In this document: positions 1-5,095 of the stretch, piece after piece
Position numbering within the stretch: the first letter of the stretch is position 1
How the letters are laid out: the number at the start of each line of letters is the position of its first letter
Assembly: GCA_016463385.1 (NCBI GenBank)
Contig: JAEMRL010000029.1
Span: forward strand, 6,436-11,530
Origin: Thermoleophilia bacterium
GTDB taxonomy: Bacteria > Actinomycetota > Thermoleophilia > Miltoncostaeales > Miltoncostaeaceae
DNA length: 5,095 nt
Direction: 5' to 3'
Translations under genes and position numbers: made by a program
Notes under the pieces: model-generated
Databases searched by the model: none
Told to the model about the DNA's origin: nothing
Seen by the model: only the letters and a program-made list of their open reading frames with translations

Positions 1-638
1 GGGTCGCGCGCAGCGCCGCCGATGTCGCCGCCCCACCCCCGACCGACCTCGAGGCCGCCGGGCGCAAGTCGGCGCTGGTGCTGATCCTGATCGCGGTCCT
101 CGGCGGGGCGTGGGCGACGGCCCTCGGCGTGGGAGCCCGCGGCCGCCGGACACGGCGCGAGATCACCGAGGCGCGCGGCCGGGCCCGGGTCTGCGCCGAC
201 GCGCTGAGGGCCCACACGATGGAGCTCGCGCGCCGGCCCGACCTGCCCCCCGACGCGCGCCGCCACGTGGAGCACGCGCTCGGCGTCTACGCCGATGCGA
301 TCTCCTCGCTGCCCGAGATGCGCTCCGCCGAGGAGGTGGCCGCCTTCGGGCCCCGCCTGCGCGGCGCGCTCGATGAGATCGCAGGCGCCACGGCGGCCAT
401 CACGGGCGTCCCGGCGCCGGCCGACCCGTTCACCGGGCTCTGCGGCATCGACCCGGCCCACGGCGCGCCCGTGACCGCGCCGGGCGAGGCGGGGCCGCGG
501 GCGCTCTGCGAGGCGTGCCGTGACGCCTTCCAGGCGGGCGACCCCCCGGCGCCGCGCATGCTCTTCGAGGACGGCGGCCCCGTGCCGTTCGACGCCGCGC
601 GCTACGGGCCGGTGCTGCGACCGGACCAGGCCCCGTGA
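1..638 (+). CDS. Partial membrane protein of unknown function, 5' end outside window
   Basis: The frame is open from base 3 to the TGA at 636-638 with no stop upstream, so the true start is probably left of the window. A GTG at 78 would otherwise be the first usable start, but it lies inside the hydrophobic segment. Counting from base 3, 211 residues are visible. A Pro/Ala-rich stretch (residues 5-20) is followed by one transmembrane segment (about 23-45) and an arginine cluster (46-52), which predicts a cytoplasmic C-terminal part. Residues 53-135 look helical and charged. The end carries CGIDPAHG (C147, H153), then CEAC (C169, C172) and a GGPVPF motif, a possible C/H/C/C metal site. From memory this tail resembles C-terminal regions of large actinobacterial membrane proteins, some with an extracytoplasmic TPM domain; I could not test this. 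Function unknown. The stop overlaps the next gene's start (GTGA), suggesting co-translation. Confidence 0.7.
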   Translation, partial: VARSAADVAAPPPTDLEAAGRKSALVLILIAVLGGAWATALGVGARGRRTRREITEARGRARVCADALRAHTMELARRPDLPPDARRHVEHALGVYADAISSLPEMRSAEEVAAFGPRLRGALDEIAGATAAITGVPAPADPFTGLCGIDPAHGAPVTAPGEAGPRALCEACRDAFQAGDPPAPRMLFEDGGPVPFDAARYGPVLRPDQAP

Positions 639-1390
639 GCGGGCGCGCGCCCGTCGTCTGGGTCTGCATCCCGACCTACGACGAGGCCGACAACCTGGAG
701 CGGATGGCGGGTGCCCTGTCGGCGGTCTTCGCCCGGGAGGGCATCGACGGCCACCTCCTGGTGATCGACGACGGGTCGCCCGACGGCACCGGCGCGATCG
801 CCGATCGCCTGGCGGCGGACGATCCCCGCGTGCACGTGCTCCACCGCGCGGCCAAGAGCGGCATCGGCCCCGCCTACCGCGACGGCTTCCGCACGGCGCT
901 CGCCGGCGGCGCCGACCTGATCATGGAGATGGACTGCGACTTCTCGCACGACCCCGGCGACGTGCCGCGCCTGGTCGCGGCGGCCACGGACGCGGATCTG
1001 GTGCTCGGCTCGCGTTACGTGCCGGGTGGCGGCGTCAGCGATTGGGGCTTGGTGCGCCGCGCCATCAGCCGCGGCGGGTGCCTCTACGCCCGCCTGGTGC
1101 TCGGCGTCCCGGTCGAGGATCTGACCGGCGGCTTCAAGTGCTTCCGGCGCGAGGTGCTGGAGGCGCTGCCGCTCGACGAGGTGAGCGCGCGCGGCTACGG
1201 CTTCCAGATCGAGATGACCTACCGCGCCCTGCTGATGGGCTTCCGGGTCACCGAGGTGCCGATCACCTTCAGCGACCGCGAGATGGGCCGCTCCAAGATG
1301 TCGCGCGGCATCGTGCTGGAGGCCGCCACGCTCGTCCCCCGCCTGCGCCTGCGGCTCGGCCGCGGGCGCAGGCGCGCGTCCGGAGCCTAG
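635..1390 (+). CDS. Polyprenol-phosphate mannosyltransferase-like family-2 glycosyltransferase
   Basis: This 251-residue protein has the features of DPM1-type GT2 enzymes, which move mannose from GDP-mannose to a polyprenyl phosphate at the inner face of the membrane and so supply sugar to later membrane glycosyltransferases. In order: PTYDEADNL near the N-terminus; the nucleotide-binding VIDDGSPDGT (residues 43-52); KSGIGPAYRDGF; the metal-binding DCD (100-102) followed by FSHDP; LGSRYVPGG (124-132); a DLTGGFKCF motif; FQIEM (190-194); and EVPITF...DRE.GRSKMS ending near 223. The length fits the short soluble form, with no C-terminal membrane helices or GtrA domain. The last 16 residues are very basic and alternate RLRLRL with arginines, perhaps helping membrane contact. 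The GTG start overlaps the upstream stop (GTGA) and has no strong ribosome site, so coupling is likely. The sugar and lipid acceptor are inferred from family; another sugar-phosphate role is possible. Confidence 0.87.
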   Translation: MSGRAPVVWVCIPTYDEADNLERMAGALSAVFAREGIDGHLLVIDDGSPDGTGAIADRLAADDPRVHVLHRAAKSGIGPAYRDGFRTALAGGADLIMEMDCDFSHDPGDVPRLVAAATDADLVLGSRYVPGGGVSDWGLVRRAISRGGCLYARLVLGVPVEDLTGGFKCFRREVLEALPLDEVSARGYGFQIEMTYRALLMGFRVTEVPITFSDREMGRSKMSRGIVLEAATLVPRLRLRLGRGRRRASGA

Positions 1391-2394
1391 AGCCAGCCCC
1401 GGGTCACGAGCGACTCGGCGATCTGGACGGCGTTGGTTGCGGCGCCCTTTCGCAGGTTGTCGCTGACCACCCACAGCGCGAGGCCGCGGGGATGCGAGGT
1501 GTCCTTACGGATGCGCCCCACCAGCACCTCGTCGCGCCCCGTCGCATCGCGCGGCAGCGGGTAGAGGTTCAGCCCCGGCTCGTCCACCAGCATGACGCCG
1601 GGGGCGGCCATGAGAAGACGCCGGACCGCGTCGGGGTCGATCGCCTCGGTGGTCTCGATGTGGACCGCCTGCGAGTGCGACTGCATCACCGGCACGCGCA
1701 CGCAGGTGGCGCTGACGGCGAGGTCCGGCAGGCCGAGCATCTTGCGCGTCTCGTCGGCGACCTTCTGCTCCTCGCCGGTGTAGCCGCTCTCGTCGAAGTC
1801 ACCGATGTGCGGCAGCGCGTTGAAGGCGATCGGGTGCGGGTAGACCGAGGGCTCGGGCTCGGCGCCCGCCAGGTACCCGGCGCTCTGCTCGGTGAGCTCG
1901 GCGACGGCGGCCTGGCCGGTGCCGCTGACCGACTGGTAGCTCGAGACGATCACGCGCTCCAGCCCGACCGCGTCGGCGATCGGCTTCAGGGCCACCACCA
2001 GCGGCGCCGCGACGCAGTTGGGGTTGGCGATGATGCCGCTGTGGCCTTCGATGTCGTGCTCGTTGACCTCGGGCACGACCAGGGGCACCGACGGGTCCAT
2101 CCGGAAGGCGCTCGAGTTGTCGATCACCACGGCCCCGGCCTCGACCGCGGCCGGGGCGAACTCCCGCGCGCGCGACGCGCCGGCCGAGAAGAGGGCGATC
2201 TGGATCCCCTCGAAGGCATCGGCGGTCAGGGTGCGGACGGTGCGCGGCCGGCCGAGGTAGTCGATCTGCCGGCCCTCGCTGCGCGCCGACGCCAGCGGCC
2301 GCAGCTCGGTGACCGGGAAGCCCCGCTCCTCCAGGATCCGCAGCATGGTGGTGCCGACGGCGCCGGTGGCGCCGACGACGGCGACGTCAAACAT
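1387..2394 (-). CDS. asd: Aspartate-semialdehyde dehydrogenase
   Basis: This 335-residue cytoplasmic enzyme reduces aspartyl-4-phosphate with NADPH to aspartate semialdehyde, the branch point for lysine/diaminopimelate, threonine and methionine. The N-terminal Rossmann motif GATGAVG is at residues 8-14. SSAFR (94-98) holds the expected phosphate-binding arginine R98. The catalytic cysteine is C127 in NPNC. SYQSVSG (152-158) supplies Q154. EEQK (208-211) and RVPV..SHS (233-241), with the general base H240, complete the active site. [16 protein letters not shown] near the end is the usual family signature. All key residues are present and the length is normal. The ATG overlaps the last 8 bases of lysC in another frame. 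The nearest SD-like GAGG is about 15 bases upstream, so translation probably depends on coupling to lysC. Its TAG stop shares a CTAG with the convergent glycosyltransferase. N-acetyl-glutamyl-phosphate reductase (ArgC) was considered, but the motifs favour Asd. Confidence 0.97.
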   Translation of the reverse strand: MFDVAVVGATGAVGTTMLRILEERGFPVTELRPLASARSEGRQIDYLGRPRTVRTLTADAFEGIQIALFSAGASRAREFAPAAVEAGAVVIDNSSAFRMDPSVPLVVPEVNEHDIEGHSGIIANPNCVAAPLVVALKPIADAVGLERVIVSSYQSVSGTGQAAVAELTEQSAGYLAGAEPEPSVYPHPIAFNALPHIGDFDESGYTGEEQKVADETRKMLGLPDLAVSATCVRVPVMQSHSQAVHIETTEAIDPDAVRRLLMAAPGVMLVDEPGLNLYPLPRDATGRDEVLVGRIRKDTSHPRGLALWVVSDNLRKGAATNAVQIAESLVTRGWL

Positions 2395-2887
2395 CGGCGC
2401 GCCGGGCGGCCTCGCCGGCCAGGTCGAAGGCGTCGTGCAGGGCGCGCACGGCGCGCTCCACCTCGCGGCGGTCGATCACGACCGTGATGCGGATCGTGCT
2501 GGTGTCGATCATCTGGAGGTTGATCCCCTGCTCGGAGAGCACGCGGAACATCTTGGCGGCGACGCCGGGCTCCGACTTCATGCCGGCGCCGACCAGCGTG
2601 ACCTTGCCGATCTGGTCGTTGCTGGTGAGAGCCCGGTAGCCGAGCGCCTCCTTGCGCGTCTCGAGGGTGTCGAGCGCGGTGCGCAGCTCGTCGAGGGGCA
2701 CCGTGAACGAGACGTCGGCACCCAGGTCGAAGCTCTGGTTCTGGATGATCGTGTCCACGTTGATGTTCGCGTCGGCGAGTGCCGTGAAGATCTGGGCGGC
2801 CACGCCGGGGCGGTTCTCCACGCCCGACACCGTGATCTTGGCCTCGTCGCTGCGGTGGGCGATGCCGGAGACGATCGCCTTCTCCAT
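2387..2887 (-). CDS. Probable internal in-frame start: aspartokinase beta (regulatory) subunit
   Basis: Within lysC, AAGGAG (2902-2897, minus strand) stands 9 bases before an in-frame ATG at 2887 (M243 of the full protein). Initiation there would give a 166-residue polypeptide, [10 protein letters not shown] onward, made only of the two ACT domains. In Corynebacterium glutamicum and Bacillus subtilis, lysC is known to encode such a separate beta subunit from an internal start, forming an alpha2-beta2 enzyme that senses lysine and threonine. By my recall of the C. glutamicum sequence, its beta start (EEAVLTGVA) aligns residue for residue with this methionine. The motif and its placement are seen in the sequence; expression is inferred. 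Confidence 0.65.
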   Translation of the reverse strand: MEKAIVSGIAHRSDEAKITVSGVENRPGVAAQIFTALADANINVDTIIQNQSFDLGADVSFTVPLDELRTALDTLETRKEALGYRALTSNDQIGKVTLVGAGMKSEPGVAAKMFRVLSEQGINLQMIDTSTIRITVVIDRREVERAVRALHDAFDLAGEAARRADV

Positions 2888-3613
2888 GTCGGGGGTCTCC
2901 TTCGTGATCCAGGTGCCCTCCTCGGGAAGGAAGGAGGACCGGACGTGCAGTGGGACATCGTGGCGGCGGGCGAACTCGACCGAGCGCAGGGCGAGGACCT
3001 TCGAGCCCATCGCGGCCATCTCGAGCATCTCCTCGTGGCTCACGAGGGGCAGTTTCCGCGCCCCGGCCTCCACGCGCGGGTCGGCGGTGAAGACGCCGGT
3101 GACGTCGGTGTAGATCTCGCAGACGTCAGCGCCGAGCGCCGCCGCCAGGGCGACGGCGGTGGTGTCGGAGCCACCGCGGCCGAGGGTGGTGACGTTGCGC
3201 GAGTCGCTCGACATGCCCTGGAAGCCGGCGACGAGGACGATGGCGCCCTCGGCGAGAGCCTCGCGCAGCCGGTCGCCGCGGACCTCGAGGATCTTGGCCT
3301 TCATGTGGGCGTCGTCGGTGAGGATCCCGGCCTGCGAGCCGGTGAACGACCGGGCGCCGTGGCCGAGGTCGTGCAGGGCCATCGCCATCAGGGCGCACGA
3401 GATGCGCTCGCCGGTCGACAGCAGCATGTCCATCTCGCGCGGGTCGGGGCGCTCGGAGATCTCCTGGGCGAGCGCCACCAGCCCGTCGGTGGTCTTGCCA
3501 CGGGCCGACACCACGGCCAGCACGTCGTCGCCGCCCTCACGGGCCGCGGCGATCCGCTGCGCCACGTTCTTGATCTTGTCGGCGTCGGCCACGGAGCTGC
3601 CGCCGAACTTCAT
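2387..3613 (-). CDS. lysC: Aspartate kinase, full-length alpha form
   Basis: This cytoplasmic enzyme phosphorylates L-aspartate with ATP, the committed step of the aspartate amino-acid family. Counted from the ATG at 3613 it has 408 residues. The kinase domain shows KFGGSS (2-7), [12 protein letters not shown] (59-70), [18 protein letters not shown] (143-160) and [12 protein letters not shown] (169-180). Two regulatory ACT domains follow, roughly 247-325 ([11 protein letters not shown]) and 335-400 ([10 protein letters not shown]). This is the monofunctional, lysine/threonine-sensitive type, like Bacillus LysC and Corynebacterium Ask. The start is uncertain: ATG 3613, GTG 3616, CTG 3622 and ATC 3628 share the frame, and the strong AGGAGG site (3635-3640) is best spaced for the ATC. 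Homologues begin M-x-L-x-V-x-K-(F/Y)-G-G, which also places the initiator at 3628. The frame stays open far upstream into recR, but that extension has no aspartokinase similarity. It is followed by asd with an 8-base overlap. Confidence 0.97.
   Translation of the reverse strand: MKFGGSSVADADKIKNVAQRIAAAREGGDDVLAVVSARGKTTDGLVALAQEISERPDPREMDMLLSTGERISCALMAMALHDLGHGARSFTGSQAGILTDDAHMKAKILEVRGDRLREALAEGAIVLVAGFQGMSSDSRNVTTLGRGGSDTTAVALAAALGADVCEIYTDVTGVFTADPRVEAGARKLPLVSHEEMLEMAAMGSKVLALRSVEFARRHDVPLHVRSSFLPEEGTWITKETPDMEKAIVSGIAHRSDEAKITVSGVENRPGVAAQIFTALADANINVDTIIQNQSFDLGADVSFTVPLDELRTALDTLETRKEALGYRALTSNDQIGKVTLVGAGMKSEPGVAAKMFRVLSEQGINLQMIDTSTIRITVVIDRREVERAVRALHDAFDLAGEAARRADV
2897..2902 (-). 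promoter_or_regulatory. Internal Shine-Dalgarno for aspartokinase beta start
   Basis: The minus strand reads AAGGAG here, followed by ACCCCCGAC and then ATG at 2887, a 9-base spacing. The bases also encode Lys-Glu of lysC. This is a much better ribosome site than those of asd or recR in the same cluster, so it looks functional rather than incidental. Confidence 0.6.
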
Positions 3614-3633
3614 CACCCTCAGGCCGATGGCCG

Positions 3634-3643
3634 TCCTCCTCCC
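3634..3643 (-). promoter_or_regulatory. Strong Shine-Dalgarno ahead of lysC
   Basis: The minus strand reads GGGAGGAGGA, with the full AGGAGG core at 3640-3635. Distances from the core to in-frame candidate starts are 6 bases to ATC (3628), 12 to CTG (3622), 18 to GTG (3616) and 21 to ATG (3613). Usual spacing is about 5-10, so the site favours the ATC or, less well, the CTG. Confidence 0.7.
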
Positions 3644-3678
3644 GCGTCCGTCACGAGTCCCTGCAGAGCCAGCGTGGG

Positions 3679-3684
3679 ATGGTA
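3679..3684 (-). promoter_or_regulatory. Weak -10-like element upstream of lysC
   Basis: TACCAT on the minus strand matches four of six -10 consensus bases, including the key first TA and last T. It sits in the 131-base recR-lysC gap about 35 bases before the lysC ribosome site. No good -35 box is found 17 bases upstream. Offered only as the best candidate for a separate lysC-asd promoter. Confidence 0.22.
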
Positions 3685-3721
3685 GCTGCAACCCGGTCGG
3701 CCGGCAGGCCCACGGCGCAGG

Positions 3722-3741
3722 CCGGGGCGCCGCGGCCCCGG
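3722..3741 (-). terminator. GC-rich hairpin just after recR, possible terminator
   Basis: Arms CCGGGGC (3722-3728) and GCCCCGG (3735-3741) form a perfect 7-bp stem with a 6-base loop, starting 3 bases beyond the recR stop. No T-run follows on the minus strand, so it is not a classical intrinsic terminator. It could slow or partly end transcription, or protect the upstream mRNA 3' end. Its position at the join between the replication/repair genes and lysC-asd supports a boundary role. Confidence 0.38.
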
Positions 3742-3744
3742 GGC

Positions 3745-4335
3745 TCACAGATCGCGTCGGCCGAGCAGCGCCCGCCCCAGCGTCAGCTCGTCGGCGTGCT
3801 CGAGGTCGGCGCCCACCGGCAGGCCGCTCGCCAGGCGCGTCACCCGGACACGGCCGCGCACGAGGTCGGCGAGGTAGAGCGCCGTGGCCTCCCCGGACAT
3901 CGTCGGGTTGGTGGCGATCACCAGCTCGGTGACCCCGTCGTCGTCGAGGCGTGCCACGAGCTCGGCGATGCGCAGGTCCTCGGGGTCGACCCCGTCGATC
4001 GGCGACAGGGCCCCGCCCAGCACGTGGTACCGGCCCCGGTACTCGTTGGTGCGCTCGATCGGGAGGATCGCCGAGGGCTCCTCCACCGCGCACAGCAGGC
4101 TCGCGTCGCGGCGCGGATCGGCGCAGATCGGGCAGAGCTCGGCCTCGGCGAAGCTGAAGCAGACCGAGCACGGCCGCAGGCGCTCGGTCATGTCGATCAT
4201 CGCCTCGGCCAGGCCGCGCGCGCGCTCGGGCGGCGCCTTCATCATGTGGAAGGCCAGCCGCTGGGCGCTGCGCGGGCCGATGCCGGGCAGGCGTGCCAGC
4301 TCCGAGACGAGCCGCTCGATCGAGGGCGTCAGCAC
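3745..4335 (-). CDS. recR: Recombination mediator protein RecR
   Basis: RecR (196 residues, normal length) works with RecO, and in some bacteria RecF, to load RecA onto SSB-coated single-stranded DNA during gap repair. The N-terminal helix-hairpin-helix carries [15 protein letters not shown] (residues 16-30). A four-cysteine zinc finger follows: C56, C59, C68, C71. The Toprim domain spans about 79-175, with the acidic VEE (84-86), the [16 protein letters not shown] block (101-116) and [14 protein letters not shown] (142-155). The C-terminal [19 protein letters not shown] is the usual RecR ending. The start is GTG at 4335, because [10 protein letters not shown] matches family N-termini. Only a GGGG about 12 bases upstream could serve as ribosome site, and it lies in a hairpin arm, so translation may depend on ybaB. 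It lies 19 bases after ybaB. Confidence 0.97.
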   Translation of the reverse strand: MLTPSIERLVSELARLPGIGPRSAQRLAFHMMKAPPERARGLAEAMIDMTERLRPCSVCFSFAEAELCPICADPRRDASLLCAVEEPSAILPIERTNEYRGRYHVLGGALSPIDGVDPEDLRIAELVARLDDDGVTELVIATNPTMSGEATALYLADLVRGRVRVTRLASGLPVGADLEHADELTLGRALLGRRDL

Positions 4336-4347
4336 GTGATGCGCGCG

Positions 4348-4367
4348 CCCCGGGCTAGAGCCCGGGG
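4348..4367 (-). repeat. Perfect inverted repeat across the ybaB stop, before recR
   Basis: CCCCGGGCT (4348-4356) and AGCCCGGGG (4359-4367) are exact reverse complements separated by 2 bases. As RNA this gives a 7-8 bp very stable stem with a short loop. On the minus strand it covers the last ybaB codons and its TAG stop (4357-4355), and its 3' arm holds the only SD-like GGGG before the recR GTG at 4335. It could be a coupling hairpin, or an attenuator without a T-run. Confidence 0.6.
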
Positions 4368-4681
4368 ATGCCCAGGCCCGAGAGGCCGCCGGCCACCGTG
4401 CCGAGACGGCTCTGGGCGAGCTCCTGGGCGGCGCGCATGGCCTCGTTGACCGCCGCCACGATCACGTCCTGCAGCAGCTCGACGTCCTCGGGGTCGACCG
4501 CAGCCGGGTCGATCGTGATCTCCAGCAGCTCCAGGCCCCCGCTGACCCGCGCGGTGACGGCGCCGCCGCCCGCCGACGCGGTGACCGACTCCTGCTGGAG
4601 CTCGGCCTGCACGCGGGCCATGTCCTCCTGCATCTTCTGCATCTGCTTGAGCATCTTCTGGGGGTTCATTCCCTGCGCCAT
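4355..4681 (-). CDS. ybaB: YbaB/EbfC family nucleoid-associated DNA-binding protein
   Basis: This 108-residue protein belongs to the small YbaB/EbfC family, which forms tweezer-like dimers that bind DNA and help organise the nucleoid. Visible are the methionine- and glutamine-rich helix MLKQMQKMQEDMARVQAELQ (residues 10-29), a glycine hinge (about 38-40), the beta strands VTARVSGGLELLEITIDP (42-59) with VDPEDVELLQDVIVAAVNEA after it, and a Gly-rich tail ending GLGIPGL. Length and layout are typical. The start is firm: the ATG at 4681 follows GGGAGGT by 5 bases. It sits 13 bases after dnaX and 19 before recR, the standard dnaX-ybaB-recR arrangement. A precise cellular role for the family is not settled. 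The stop lies in an inverted repeat. Confidence 0.95.
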   Translation of the reverse strand: MAQGMNPQKMLKQMQKMQEDMARVQAELQQESVTASAGGGAVTARVSGGLELLEITIDPAAVDPEDVELLQDVIVAAVNEAMRAAQELAQSRLGTVAGGLSGLGIPGL

Positions 4682-4686
4682 CGGTT

Positions 4687-4693
4687 ACCTCCC
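4687..4693 (-). promoter_or_regulatory. Shine-Dalgarno of ybaB
   Basis: GGGAGGT on the minus strand lies 5 bases before the ybaB ATG (4681) and within the 13-base gap after the dnaX stop. It fixes the ybaB start and suggests the gene can be translated independently of dnaX. Confidence 0.8.
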
Positions 4694-4694
4694 G

Positions 4695-5095
4695 TCAGGG
4701 CCCCTCGCCGTCCTCGACGGCGCGGAACATCGATTTGAACTCCCGCAGGAGCGCCTCGTCGTCGCGCGGCGCCTCGGGCCCGGCGGATCCCGGATCCTCG
4801 GGGAGGGCCGCTCCCGCCTGGAAATCCACCGCGAGGCGGCGGCCCGAGACCGTCGCCACCGCGTTCCTCACCCGCTCCCGGTGCTCGTGGCGGCCGAGCA
4901 TGTCGGCGCGCACCCGGCTTGTCACCGTCACCTCGAGCGAGTCCTCGTCGACGCGGGTCGGCCGTGAGCCGTCGAGGAAGCCCCGGGTGGGGGGCGCCTC
5001 GCGCTCCAGGATCTCGAGCACCTGCGTCCAGAGCCTCTCGAAGTGGTCGAGGTCGGCGGGCGCCATCTCGCGCGGCGGCGGGGCGGGGACCGGGG
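4695..5095 (-). CDS. dnaX: DNA polymerase III gamma/tau subunit, C-terminal fragment
   Basis: The frame runs open to the right edge (minus strand), so only the last 132 residues are seen; an internal ATG at 5066 is not the true start. The visible part begins with a proline-rich linker (PVPAPPPRE), then a small domain starting DLDHFERLWTQVLEILERE and continuing with a LEVTVTS strand and RERVRNAVATVSGRRLAVDF. This pattern, FxRxWxxVLE followed by a strand and a helix ending in a G-R-R-L-x-V element, fits the C-terminal domain of many DnaX proteins. The end is acidic, LLREFKSMFRAVEDGEGP. DnaX is the clamp-loader ATPase of the replicative polymerase; its ATPase domains are outside the window. The call rests strongly on the position 13 bases before ybaB-recR. 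The C-terminal domain itself is poorly conserved. Confidence 0.82.
   Translation of the reverse strand, partial: PVPAPPPREMAPADLDHFERLWTQVLEILEREAPPTRGFLDGSRPTRVDEDSLEVTVTSRVRADMLGRHEHRERVRNAVATVSGRRLAVDFQAGAALPEDPGSAGPEAPRDDEALLREFKSMFRAVEDGEGP

Noticed and set aside
602..1474. Minus-strand open frame of 290 codons opposite the glycosyltransferase
   Set aside because: It is antisense to a gene with full DPM1-like motifs and would overlap asd; composition is that of a shadow frame.
520..2487. Very long plus-strand open frame of 655 codons crossing the glycosyltransferase and asd
   Set aside because: Its translation is dominated by Arg, Ala, Gly and Pro without any family motif, and it runs antisense or out of frame to two genes with complete active sites. 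Long spurious frames are expected at this GC content.
2309..3685. Plus-strand open frame of 458 codons antisense to lysC
   Set aside because: It mirrors lysC codons, is rich in His, Asp, Gly and Val from the reverse complement, and shows no recognisable domain.
3614..3744. Lysine riboswitch or other leader RNA before lysC
   Set aside because: The gap is too short for a lysine riboswitch after allowing for a promoter, and none of its conserved core can be recognised.
3614..4171. Upstream extension of lysC in frame into recR
   Set aside because: The extra residues are low-complexity Arg/Ala/Pro and overlap RecR out of frame, while aspartokinase similarity begins only at the KFGG motif.
4695..5066. 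A separate small gene of 123 codons starting at ATG 5066
   Set aside because: The frame stays open upstream through a Pro-rich stretch to the window edge and sits where dnaX is expected, so it is the end of dnaX.
4695..5095. Programmed frameshift in dnaX giving a short gamma form
   Set aside because: No A-rich slippery run is present in the visible part; the place where such a site would lie is outside the window.

Overview
The window comes from a very GC-rich chromosome and reads as ordinary core DNA. Gene order, codon use (nearly all third positions G or C) and protein sequence all point to an actinobacterium. A deep-branching soil lineage such as Thermoleophilia is possible, but that is a guess. 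No mobile element, tRNA, rRNA or CRISPR array is visible, and no gap between genes exceeds about 131 bases.

Plus-strand block (1-1390). A partial membrane protein of unknown function enters from the left edge. It has one transmembrane segment, an arginine-rich cytoplasmic stretch, and a C-terminal Cys/His motif region. It overlaps by GTGA the start of a family-2 glycosyltransferase that looks like a polyprenol-phosphate mannose synthase (DPM1-like), so the two are probably translated together.

Minus-strand block (5095-1387), read right to left. The end of dnaX (DNA polymerase III gamma/tau) is followed by ybaB/ebfC (nucleoid-associated protein) and recR (recombination mediator). After a 131-base gap come lysC (aspartokinase) and asd (aspartate-semialdehyde dehydrogenase). 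dnaX-ybaB-recR is a widespread replication/repair cluster. lysC-asd performs the first two steps from aspartate toward lysine/diaminopimelate, methionine and threonine. From memory, Mycobacterium and Streptomyces keep the same genes near each other, with other genes interspersed; here they are packed together.

The two blocks converge at 1387-1390, where one CTAG tetranucleotide supplies the TAG stop of both the glycosyltransferase and asd.

The most interesting signals concern translation. (1) lysC has a well-spaced internal Shine-Dalgarno and ATG exactly where the separate regulatory beta subunit starts in Corynebacterium glutamicum aspartokinase. (2) The strong lysC ribosome site points at an ATC codon that aligns with the ATG start of homologues, while the first ATG lies 21 bases from the site. 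(3) A perfect 9-bp inverted repeat spans the ybaB stop and covers the only SD-like bases ahead of recR. I found no convincing evidence of an undescribed multi-gene system.
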